In this document: in pieces, positions 1-6,175 of the stretch
Position numbering within the stretch: the stretch's first letter is position 1
How the letters are laid out: every line of letters begins with the position of its first letter
Source of the DNA: CAYNSX01 sp964400165
GTDB taxonomy: Bacteria > Armatimonadota > Hebobacteria > CAYNSX01
Length of the DNA stretch: 18,948 nucleotides
Assembly (NCBI GenBank): GCA_964400165.1
Contig: CAYNSX010000044.1
Location: forward strand, 1 to 18,948
Direction: 5' to 3'
Position numbers and translations under genes: made by a program
The notes under the pieces: generated by a model
What the model saw: only the letters and a program-made list of their open reading frames with translations
Databases searched by the model: none
Told to the model about the DNA's origin: nothing

Positions 1-300
1 GTGGAAATCGAGCACATCGTCGACCTCGAACTCGACAAGGTGCGCCAGCAAGTGCACGGCCAGGGGATGAAGCTCGAAGTCACCGAGCCGCTGCGCAAGA
101 AACTGGCCGCCGAGGGCTTCGACCCGGCGATGGGCGCCCGCCCGCTGCGCCGCGCCATTCAGCGCATCATCGAAGACCCGCTGGCGGAAGAATTGCTCCG
201 CGGCGACTTCAATGAGGGCGACAACATCGTCGCCGGCCTTGATGAGAGCGGCGCGGTCGTCTTCACCAAGGGCGCGCAACCCGCGCTGATCGAGCACTGA
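1..300 (+). CDS. clpC: ClpC/ClpB-type AAA+ unfoldase, C-terminal fragment
   Basis: This is the 3' end of a gene that begins left of the window; the GTG at base 1 is simply an in-frame codon at the edge. The 99 visible residues are the small C-terminal subdomain of the second AAA+ module of Hsp100 proteins. The stretch FDPAMGARPLRRAIQR carries the sensor-2 G-A-R arginine that contacts ATP, followed by the typical IEDPLAEELL helix and a short beta tail. ClpC hexamers unfold substrates and feed them to ClpP. ClpC rather than ClpB is chosen because the next genes (a YacL-like PIN-TRAM protein and ispD-ispF) follow clpC in Firmicutes and because the tail is short. ClpB or ClpE cannot be excluded from this fragment. 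The family assignment is very secure; the paralogue is likely but not proven. Confidence 0.85.
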   Translation: MEIEHIVDLELDKVRQQVHGQGMKLEVTEPLRKKLAAEGFDPAMGARPLRRAIQRIIEDPLAEELLRGDFNEGDNIVAGLDESGAVVFTKGAQPALIEH

Positions 301-415
301 CAGGCCGTCCCCGCTTCCGATTGCGGCAGGATAGCTGCCTTGGGGCGCCGAATTACCCCTTTTGGGGCGGTAAGGCCCGCCCGCGCCTGCTCGCATATGG
401 CGCCGCCAGCCGGGG

Positions 416-421
416 TACCAT
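416..421 (+). promoter_or_regulatory. Possible -10 box upstream of the PIN-TRAM operon
   Basis: TACCAT fits the loose TANNNT form of a -10 element. It lies 10 bases before the Shine-Dalgarno AGGAGGT, so a transcript would start only a few bases before that site. No convincing -35 hexamer is visible. The 163-base gap after the Clp gene leaves room for an independent promoter. This is a weak call. Confidence 0.25.
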
Positions 422-430
422 TACGCCAAG

Positions 431-437
431 AGGAGGT
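431..437 (+). promoter_or_regulatory. Strong Shine-Dalgarno AGGAGGT
   Basis: This is a full-length match to the anti-Shine-Dalgarno sequence and one of the strongest ribosome binding sites in the window. The start codons it is best spaced for are GTG 441 or ATG 444 (6 nt away), and these open only a 7 to 8 codon reading frame. The long downstream gene starts at 464, which is 26 nt away and too far for direct use. That gene has its own weaker AAGGA at 451-455, spaced 8 nt from its ATG. Confidence 0.6.
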
Positions 438-443
438 ATTGTG

Positions 444-467
444 ATGCCGCAAGGACCAAGCCGATGA
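444..467 (+). CDS. Putative 7-codon leader ORF (MPQGPSR)
   Basis: ATG 444 lies 6 nt after AGGAGGT and reads seven codons to TGA 465-467. That stop overlaps the ATG of the PIN-TRAM gene at 464 in the ATGA arrangement typical of translational coupling. GTG 441 is in the same frame and would add one residue. No in-frame start joins the strong ribosome binding site to the long gene, because the frames differ. The peptide contains no run of a single regulatory amino acid, so classical attenuation is not indicated. It may simply deliver ribosomes to the overlapping start. It could also be chance, since the downstream gene has a usable AAGGA of its own. Confidence 0.3.
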   Translation: MPQGPSR

Positions 468-1612
468 TCGTGCGCATCTTCGGCTTCCTGTTCGGGTTGG
501 CTGTGGCGGTGGCGTCCGGCTATTGGGTGTGGCAGTTGTACGAGAAGTACCTCGGTCCGCAGTACCTCGCCTACCTGCGCGAGATCGTCCCGACCGGCCC
601 CGCCTGGTGGATGGAGACAGGTGCACCAATCGCCTTTGTGAGCGTGGGCGTCCTCGCCGGCTTTTTGGCGTCCGCCGCGCTCTACCGCATCCTGGCGTCG
701 GTGCCTGCGCAAATCCGCACGGTGCCTGCGGCGCTGCGCATCACCGGCATGCTGGGCATTCTCTTCGGCCTCGGGCTGACGGCGATTGCCTCGAGCCTCC
801 TGCTCAACATTTCCGGCGGCTGGACGCTGGTCGTCATCTTCGGCATTTGCTCGATGTACCTGGGCTGGGTGGTGGCCACCAGTCTCGCCACCGAATTGCA
901 GTTCCTCTTTCCGGGCCTGCGCCCGCCCGAGGACCCCAAGCCCGTGCGCCGGACGAAATTGCTCGACACCAGCGTCATCATCGACGGGCGCATCGCCGAT
1001 GTCTGCCGGACGCGGTTTCTCGAGGGCCCGCTGCTGGTGCCGGGATTCGTGATCGAAGAGTTGCAGCATATCGCCGACTCGCCCGACACGCTCAAGCGCA
1101 ACCGGGGCCGGCGCGGTCTCGATGTCCTGAACGCGATGCGCAAAGACTTCGGCGACTTGGTCACCGTCCTCGACTCGTATCCCCAAAACCTCGGCCCGGG
1201 CGATACCGTCGATCAGAAACTGGTACGCATCGCCAAGGACCAAGGCGGCATCATCATCACCAATGACTACAACCTGAACAAGGTGGCGCAATTGCACGGC
1301 GTTCAAGTGCTGAATGTGAATGAACTGGCCAACGCGCTGAAGCCCGTCGTGTTGCCTGGGGAAGTGCTGACTGTCAGCTTGATGAAGGAAGGCAAAGAGT
1401 CGGAACAAGGCGTGGGATATCTCGACGACGGCACGATGGTGGTGGTCGAGCATGGGCGGCAGCACCTCGGCCAGACGCTCGATGTGGTCGTCTCCAGCGT
1501 GCTGCAGACCGTTGCGGGGAAAATGATTTTCGCCAATCTCTCGGATGACCCGGATTCTGGACGCGATCGACCACATGGTGGCCGCGGTGGTCCCCGCGGC
1601 CGGGAGCGGTAG
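464..1612 (+). CDS. YacL-like membrane protein with PIN nuclease and TRAM domains
   Basis: This 382-residue protein has four predicted membrane helices at about residues 4-22, 53-75, 91-113 and 118-140, then a cytoplasmic PIN domain (about 165-290) and a TRAM RNA-binding domain (about 298-359). The PIN start LLDTSVIIDGRIADV carries the first metal-binding Asp (D168). An acidic pair follows at E198/E199, and TNDYN near 268 supplies a later acidic residue, so the metal-dependent ribonuclease site looks intact. This is the YacL architecture of Firmicutes and relatives, whose substrate is not established. ATG 464 is the only upstream start in frame, with AAGGA 8 nt before it. The last 19 residues are rich in Arg and Gly and overlap the ispD start in another frame. 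The position between clpC and ispD matches the family's usual setting. The domain call is secure; the cellular role is unknown. Confidence 0.9.
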   Translation: MIVRIFGFLFGLAVAVASGYWVWQLYEKYLGPQYLAYLREIVPTGPAWWMETGAPIAFVSVGVLAGFLASAALYRILASVPAQIRTVPAALRITGMLGILFGLGLTAIASSLLLNISGGWTLVVIFGICSMYLGWVVATSLATELQFLFPGLRPPEDPKPVRRTKLLDTSVIIDGRIADVCRTRFLEGPLLVPGFVIEELQHIADSPDTLKRNRGRRGLDVLNAMRKDFGDLVTVLDSYPQNLGPGDTVDQKLVRIAKDQGGIIITNDYNLNKVAQLHGVQVLNVNELANALKPVVLPGEVLTVSLMKEGKESEQGVGYLDDGTMVVVEHGRQHLGQTLDVVVSSVLQTVAGKMIFANLSDDPDSGRDRPHGGRGGPRGRER

Positions 1613-2729
1613 CCGGTTCGGAACACCGGGCGGGAAGACCCTGATCCCGCTCGCCGGTCGTCCGCTCATCGTCCACACGCTCGCCCGGCTGCGCGCGCGG
1701 GCGGCGCCGTTTCCGCTGGTGGTCGGCGTCCCACCAGACAGCCGCGCGGAGTTCGCGGCGCTCTTCTGCGACCCGCTGCTAACCTTCGTGGACGGCGGCG
1801 CGACGCGCCAGGAAACCGTCCGGCGTTGTCTTGATGCGTTGCCCGCCGAGACACAATGGGTGCTCGTGCACGACGGCGCCCGGCCGCTCGTGACGCCGGC
1901 CTTGCGCGACCGCGTCCTGGCGGCGGCGCAAAAGACCGGCGCCGCCGCGCCCGCCCTCCCGCTGACAGACTCGCTGCGCCGCATGACGGAAAGCGGCTCG
2001 GTGTCGCTCGACCGCAGCGGAACCGTCGCCGTCCAGACTCCGCAGGCGTTTCGCGCCGACCTCCTGCGTGCCGCGCACGCGCAAGCCGGCAGGGCGACGG
2101 CGACCGACGACGCGTCGCTCGTCGAGCGCCTCGGCGCCGCGGTGACGCTCGTGCCCGGCGACCCCGCCAACTTGAAAGTGACCACGCCTGACGACCTGGC
2201 GCTCGCCGAACGCCTGCTGGAACGCCACACGACGCGCACCGGCATCGGTTTCGATGTCCATCGGATCGCCGCCGGGCGTCCGCTGATGCTGGGCGGTGTG
2301 CGCCTCGAGAGCGACTTCGGCCTCGACGGGCACTCCGACGCCGATGTCATCGCGCACGCCATCTGCGATGCCCTGCTCGGCGCAGTGGCGGCGGGCGACC
2401 TGGGCCGCCACTTCCCGCCCGGCGACCCGCAGTGGGCGGGCGCGCCGGGCGTCGACCTCTTGCGACGGGTGTGTGACCTCGTCGAACAGGCGGGCGGCGA
2501 GCCGGTGTCGGTCGACGCGACGCTCATCGCGGAAGCGCCGCGCATTGCGCCGCATGCCGATGCGATGCGCGCCGCGCTCTCCGGGGCATTGCGCCTGACG
2601 CCCGCGTGCGTCAGTATCAAGGCGACGACGGCGGAAGGACTGGGGTTCATCGGGCGGCGGGAGGGGATGGCGTGCTACGCGGTGGCGACGGTGCGGACGC
2701 TTGATCCCGCCGCGCCGGGTGTGGAATGA
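1575..2729 (+). CDS. ispDF: Bifunctional IspD-IspF: MEP cytidylyltransferase / MECDP synthase
   Basis: This single 384-residue protein fuses two enzymes of the non-mevalonate isoprenoid pathway. The N-terminal half (about 1-220) is IspD, which joins CTP to methylerythritol 4-phosphate. It shows the nucleotide loop PAAGSGSRFG, the DGARP motif, QTPQAF and NLKVTTPDDL. The C-terminal half (about 221-384) is IspF, which cyclises the diphosphate. It shows TGIGFDVH with metal ligands D227 and H229, LDGHSDADV, and KATTAEGLGF near the end. IspE, which acts between them, is not in the window. ATG 1575 is chosen because IspD proteins start right before the PAAG loop. ATG 1545 would add ten residues of no family character. 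With 1575 the gene overlaps the PIN-TRAM gene by 38 bases, suggesting coupled translation. Fused IspDF proteins are well known elsewhere, and all key residues are present. Confidence 0.95.
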   Translation: MVAAVVPAAGSGSRFGTPGGKTLIPLAGRPLIVHTLARLRARAAPFPLVVGVPPDSRAEFAALFCDPLLTFVDGGATRQETVRRCLDALPAETQWVLVHDGARPLVTPALRDRVLAAAQKTGAAAPALPLTDSLRRMTESGSVSLDRSGTVAVQTPQAFRADLLRAAHAQAGRATATDDASLVERLGAAVTLVPGDPANLKVTTPDDLALAERLLERHTTRTGIGFDVHRIAAGRPLMLGGVRLESDFGLDGHSDADVIAHAICDALLGAVAAGDLGRHFPPGDPQWAGAPGVDLLRRVCDLVEQAGGEPVSVDATLIAEAPRIAPHADAMRAALSGALRLTPACVSIKATTAEGLGFIGRREGMACYAVATVRTLDPAAPGVE

Positions 2730-2735
2730 CCCAAC

Positions 2736-2742
2736 GGGAGGA
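2736..2742 (+). promoter_or_regulatory. Shine-Dalgarno GGGAGGA fixing the hpf start
   Basis: GGGAGGA sits 6 nt before ATG 2749. It decides the hpf start in favour of that ATG over the in-frame ATG 2701, which lies inside ispDF and would add 16 residues absent from the family. Confidence 0.7.
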
Positions 2743-2748
2743 CCGGTC

Positions 2749-3285
2749 ATGGATGTGATCTTTGCGGGCAAGAACCATGTGGAAATCACCCCCGCCCTGC
2801 GGGAGTATGTGAATGAACGGCTCCGCAAAGTCGAGAAGCACTTTGATCATCTGCGCAGCGCCGAAGTCTTCCAGAGCAGGCAGCGCAACTGGCAAATCAT
2901 CGAAGTCACCTTGCATGCCGACGGGCTCATCATCCGGGCGAAGCAGCGCGCCAAAGATGTGTACGCTTCCATTGACGCGGTCATCGACAAACTCGACCGG
3001 CAGATCACACACTACAAGGAGCGCCTGATCGACCGCTCCCGGACGGCGGGCAACAAGCGCCGCACCGCCGAGACCGCCCTGGCGCCGGAGCGCGAAGTCC
3101 AGCCGGCTCGCATCGTGAAAACGAAGCGCTTCGCGGTGAAGCCGATGACCCCCGAAGAGGCCGCGATGCAGATGGACCTCCTCGGTCATAACTTCTTCGT
3201 CTTCACCAACGCGGAGACAGAGCAACTGAATGTGCTGTACCGCCGGGAAGACGAGAACTACGGTCTGATCGAGCCCGCGTTCTAG
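2749..3285 (+). CDS. hpf: Ribosome hibernation promoting factor, long form
   Basis: This 178-residue protein has the two-domain layout of long HPF (YvyD type). An N-terminal S30AE/YfiA domain (about 1-100) binds the decoding region of the 30S subunit. It opens with MDVIFAGKNHVEITPALREYV, including the usual aromatic and GKN-type start and a helix ending KVEKHF. A variable basic linker (about 103-125, NKRRTAETALAPEREVQPAR) follows. The C-terminal domain (about 126-178) contains VKPMTPEEAAMQMDLLGHNFFVF and LYRREDENYGLIEP. It matches the segment that dimerises to join two 70S ribosomes into inactive 100S particles. The gene begins 19 nt after ispDF and is probably in the same transcript. Long HPF is typical of Firmicutes, Actinobacteria and other non-gamma bacteria. 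Identification is very secure. Confidence 0.95.
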   Translation: MDVIFAGKNHVEITPALREYVNERLRKVEKHFDHLRSAEVFQSRQRNWQIIEVTLHADGLIIRAKQRAKDVYASIDAVIDKLDRQITHYKERLIDRSRTAGNKRRTAETALAPEREVQPARIVKTKRFAVKPMTPEEAAMQMDLLGHNFFVFTNAETEQLNVLYRREDENYGLIEPAF

Positions 3286-3293
3286 GCCCGCCG

Positions 3294-3638
3294 GTGCAAC
3301 TGTCCGAATTCCGAGATCGTGTCATCACCCAGTTCGGCCCCCGCTTGGAACGGGCGACGCCGGCCACCGTCGAGGAATTCCTCGAGTCGGTGTCGGCGGA
3401 GATGAGCCAGCGCGACGAAGAAGAAAGCGGCGCAGTGAATGTGGATGAAACCGCGCACTCGTGGGAGCAAGTGATTCACGAATTCCTGGGACTGGTGCTG
3501 GAACAGCCGACCGAGTCGCGCTTCATTCAACTCTGGCTGCTCGGGCTAATGCTGCACTTTCAATCGCTCAATGAGGCCTACGCCGACCAGTTCGCCGATC
3601 TCTTCCGCAGGCGCCCCGACGCCGACCCGCGCGACTAG
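3294..3638 (+). CDS. Small acidic hypothetical protein, hpf-linked
   Basis: I do not recognise this 114-residue protein. It begins at GTG 3294, eight bases after the hpf stop, with no clear Shine-Dalgarno, so it probably depends on translation from hpf. It appears wholly helical with no signal peptide or cysteine. It has an amphipathic N-terminus (MQLSEFRDRVITQFGPRLER), a very acidic middle (EMSQRDEEESGAVNVDE), a hydrophobic core segment (RFIQLWLLGLMLHFQSLNEAY, near 80-100) and a basic Arg-rich tail. The hydrophobic stretch contains His, Gln and Asn and is more likely a buried helix than a membrane span. The open frame, its tight fit between two genes and the co-directional setting support a real gene. 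A role linked to ribosome dormancy would be guilt by association only. Confidence 0.65.
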   Translation: MQLSEFRDRVITQFGPRLERATPATVEEFLESVSAEMSQRDEEESGAVNVDETAHSWEQVIHEFLGLVLEQPTESRFIQLWLLGLMLHFQSLNEAYADQFADLFRRRPDADPRD

Positions 3639-3641
3639 CCG

Positions 3642-4448
3642 CTAGCGTCCGAGAAACTCGGCGACGGCGGCCGCGGTCTTTTCCGCCCCCTCGACGATCG
3701 GCATATGCCCCTCGCCCGGCAGCCAAGCGAACTGCGCGCCCGGCAGCGCCGCCGCCATCCGTTCGCCCTGCGCCGGCGGCACGATGCGGTCCCGGTCGCC
3801 GTGCAACACCAGCGCCGGCACCAACGGGGCCCCGAAGAGCGCGTCGCGTTCGACGGGCGTCAGCGTCTGCCACCCGGCGACCGTGCCGCGCACGGCGCGG
3901 GCGCGCGCCCGCACCGCCCAGCCCAGCATGTCCACCAATTCGGGGTCGGCCCGCGTCAGGCGCGCCCACGCCCTCCACGCCGCGAAGCCGCCACGCACCG
4001 TCAGGAACATCGGCGCGCCAAGAAACGGCCACCCCAGCATCCGCAGCGGCAGGAACACGCCCGCGTCGTCGATCGGCGCCGAGATGCTGATCAGTCGGTC
4101 GACGCGTTCCGGCACCTGGCGCAGAAACCCGAGCGCGATGACACCGCCGATGGAATGACCGATGACCGCGCCTGACCCGAACATCACCGCTTCACTGAAC
4201 GCGTTCAGCCAGCCCACCTGCTCCCAGGCGAGATACGAGGGCATCGGCTCCGAGAGGCCGCAGCCGGGCAGGTCGGGCGCGTAGACTTCATAGGTCGGCG
4301 GCAGCGCCTCCATGAACCGCCGCCAGTAGCGCCAGGAGCCATGCAGGCCGTGGATGAGCAGGACGGGATACCCGCGCCCCGGCCGGAACCCATAGGACGC
4401 CCGCCGCCCCTGGACGACCGTCTCCCGCTCTTCAACGGCCACCAGCAT
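3642..4448 (-). CDS. Alpha/beta-hydrolase fold protein
   Basis: This 268-residue protein is on the opposite strand to its neighbours, convergent with the hpf operon by 3 bases and divergent from the DUF4139 gene. It has all marks of an active serine hydrolase. The oxyanion-hole segment is LLIHGLHGSW (about 30-39) and the strand is YAPDLPGCGLS. The nucleophile elbow GHSIGG has S99 as catalytic Ser. The acid segment LHGDRDRIVP has D220 or D218, and GEGHMP has H248. A helical cap (about 125-205) is rich in Trp and Arg. The substrate cannot be told: esterase, lipase, C-C hydrolase or haloperoxidase-like members all look like this. ATG 4448 follows AGGGG with no spacer, so GTG 4442, two codons in and 6 nt from AGGGG, may be the true start. 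There is no signal peptide, so it is probably cytoplasmic. Confidence 0.85.
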   Translation of the reverse strand: MLVAVEERETVVQGRRASYGFRPGRGYPVLLIHGLHGSWRYWRRFMEALPPTYEVYAPDLPGCGLSEPMPSYLAWEQVGWLNAFSEAVMFGSGAVIGHSIGGVIALGFLRQVPERVDRLISISAPIDDAGVFLPLRMLGWPFLGAPMFLTVRGGFAAWRAWARLTRADPELVDMLGWAVRARARAVRGTVAGWQTLTPVERDALFGAPLVPALVLHGDRDRIVPPAQGERMAAALPGAQFAWLPGEGHMPIVEGAEKTAAAVAEFLGR

Positions 4449-4606
4449 CCCCTGGGAACGCCGACGCCACTCTCACAGTCAAAAGCCCGAGTGTCACGCG
4501 AGGCGCGGAGCCGGCGCGGCGCGGGAGCGGGCGGTCGCCGTAGGGCATAGTCAATGGCTTTGACGCCGCGGCACGCGTTCCTTCCGGCCCCGCCGGTTCC
4601 GCCAAG

Positions 4607-4614
4607 AAAAGGAG
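4607..4614 (+). promoter_or_regulatory. Shine-Dalgarno AAAAGGAG for the DUF4139-type gene
   Basis: AAAAGGAG lies 6 nt before ATG 4621 and confirms this start, which is also the one that gives a normal signal peptide. The rest of the 172-base divergent gap (4449-4620) shows no convincing -10/-35 pair on either strand. Confidence 0.6.
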
Positions 4615-4620
4615 CAGCAC

Positions 4621-6120
4621 ATGCGAACTCCCCTCATCGCGTTGGCGGCGGTGATCCTGTTGGCTGCCGCGCCCGTCCGCACCAACAGCGCCGGCGCAGC
4701 GACAACCGTCGGCGCGCCGAGCAGCGTCGAATTGACCGTCTACAACCAGGGTTTCGCGCTGGTGCGCGAGCAGCGCACGCTCGACTTGAGCAGCACGATG
4801 TCCGAAGTGGTGCTCGACAGCGTGCCCGGGACGATTGAGGCGACTTCCGTCCGCCTGACGCCCCTCGGAACCGCCGCGCTCACCGTCCGCGAACAGAACT
4901 ATCAGACGAACCTGGCCGCGCCGAGTGTCGTGCTCGGCAAGGCCGTCGGGCAGCGGGTGCGGGTACGCCGCTGGCACGGCGACCGCGAGGAGGTGCTCGA
5001 AGGAACGCTGCTCTCGGCACCGACAGGCGGCCAGTATTATGGCTACGGCAACCAGCCCCAACCCGGCGCCGGCGCCGTGCTGCTGACAAACGACGGCGCC
5101 CGCGTCTTCACAGACGGCGACATCGAACTCGCCGAACTCCCCACCGGCTTGCAGGCGAAGCCCCGGCTGACCTGGCTCGTCGAGTCCGAGAAGGCGGGCC
5201 GCTATCCGTGCGAACTCTCGTATCTGGCGCAACAACTCTCGTGGATGGCTGACTATGTCGGCATCGTCCAGCAGGACGGCGACACCATCGACCTGACCGG
5301 CTGGGTGACGCTGAACAACTTCTCCGGTTCGGCGTTCCGCGACGCCGCCTTGCAACTGATGGCGGGCGATGTCCACCGCGCGCCGCAGCCGCAGTCCTAC
5401 ATGGCGACCGACGGCACACTAGGCGCCCGAGCTGCGGGCGCGGGCGGCATGGCGCCGCAGTTCCAGGAAGAGTCGTTCTTCGAGTATCACTTGTACACCC
5501 TCGGGCGGCCCGTCACGATCGGCGAGCGCGAGACGAAGCAACTGACGCTGATCGAGGCCGACCAGGTCAAGGTGCGCAAGGCGTTCGTCTTCGATCCCTG
5601 GCGCGGCGCCTATTACCGCTGGCAGCAGAGCGGCGGTCAGTGGGACCCGCGCGGCACCGATATGGGCGGCAACAAGAAAGTCGGCGTGATGATCGAGGTC
5701 ACGAACGACCAGGCGCACGGCCTCGGCCTCCCCCTCCCCGCCGGGCGCTTCAAGCTGTATCAGCGTGACCCGCGCGGCCGGATGCAGTTCCTCGGCGAAG
5801 ACCAGATCGACCACACGCCGAAAGACGAGAAGTTCCGCCTCTGGGTGGGCGATGCGTTCGACATCGTCGCCGAGCGCAAGAGCGTCAATATGCGCCACTT
5901 CGTCAACGGCTACGAAGAAGATGTCGAAGTCTCGCTCCGCAACCACCGCAAGGATGCGGCGACCATCGAGTACTTCGATCGCTACTACTGCAACTGGGAC
6001 ATCAAGCCGTCCTCGCACCCGTTCGAGAAGGTCAGTTCGCATGTGGTGCGCTACGAAGTGAAAGTGCCGGCGAACGGCGAGGTGAAGGTCACTTATACCG
6101 TCCGGGTGACCTGCCCGTAG
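4621..6120 (+). CDS. Secreted DUF4139-family protein of unknown function
   Basis: The 499-residue product starts with a signal peptide: basic MR, a hydrophobic core (LIALAAVILLAAA) and a likely cleavage site near residue 27. It would therefore act outside the cytoplasm. The mature protein begins with VELTVYNQGFALVREQRTLDL. This and later stretches such as LNNFSGSAFRDAALQLMAGDV, GVMIEVTNDQAHGLGLPLP and RFKLYQRDPRGRMQFLGED match the beta-rich DUF4139 family. In that family a strand of the form TN-SG-x-x-xDA-x-L precedes a V-x-AG-D-V element. Near the C-terminus NHRKDAATIEYFDRYYCNWDI leads into a final beta domain. One Cys near 201 and two late ones are visible. No catalytic motif is apparent, and family members are generally described only as hypothetical or mucoidy-related. 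The downstream glycerate kinase offers no obvious functional link. Confidence 0.8.
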   Translation: MRTPLIALAAVILLAAAPVRTNSAGAATTVGAPSSVELTVYNQGFALVREQRTLDLSSTMSEVVLDSVPGTIEATSVRLTPLGTAALTVREQNYQTNLAAPSVVLGKAVGQRVRVRRWHGDREEVLEGTLLSAPTGGQYYGYGNQPQPGAGAVLLTNDGARVFTDGDIELAELPTGLQAKPRLTWLVESEKAGRYPCELSYLAQQLSWMADYVGIVQQDGDTIDLTGWVTLNNFSGSAFRDAALQLMAGDVHRAPQPQSYMATDGTLGARAAGAGGMAPQFQEESFFEYHLYTLGRPVTIGERETKQLTLIEADQVKVRKAFVFDPWRGAYYRWQQSGGQWDPRGTDMGGNKKVGVMIEVTNDQAHGLGLPLPAGRFKLYQRDPRGRMQFLGEDQIDHTPKDEKFRLWVGDAFDIVAERKSVNMRHFVNGYEEDVEVSLRNHRKDAATIEYFDRYYCNWDIKPSSHPFEKVSSHVVRYEVKVPANGEVKVTYTVRVTCP

Positions 6121-6132
6121 CGCCAGCAGAAA

Positions 6133-6153
6133 GCGCCCGCAGGCGGCGGGCGC
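6133..6153 (+). other. GC-rich hairpin before the glycerate kinase start
   Basis: GCGCCCGC (6133-6140) and GCGGGCGC (6146-6153) form a perfect 8-bp stem with a 5-nt loop. It begins 12 bases after the DUF4139 stop and ends 14 bases before AGGA 6168-6171 of the next gene. There is no T tract, so it is not a standard intrinsic terminator. It could be an mRNA-stabilising or attenuating structure between the two cistrons. Confidence 0.5.
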
Positions 6154-6175
6154 GGTGAGGCAGAATCAGGACAGC

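Noticed and set aside
325..335. GGCAGGATAGC shared with 18745-18755 (upstream of rpiB), as a repeated regulatory site
   Set aside because: Eleven bases shared once is weak, and at 325 no start codon follows on the minus strand at a matching distance.
325..380. Hairpins GGCAG-GATAG-CTGCC (325-339) and CCCC-TTTT-GGGG after the Clp stop, as a terminator
   Set aside because: The stems are short and no T run follows either. Some termination of the Clp transcript here is possible but not supported.
353..2650. 765-codon open frame on the minus strand across the PIN-TRAM and ispDF genes
   Set aside because: The translation is Arg/Ala/His-rich with no family character, and it lies opposite two securely identified genes. 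Long antisense frames are expected at this GC content.
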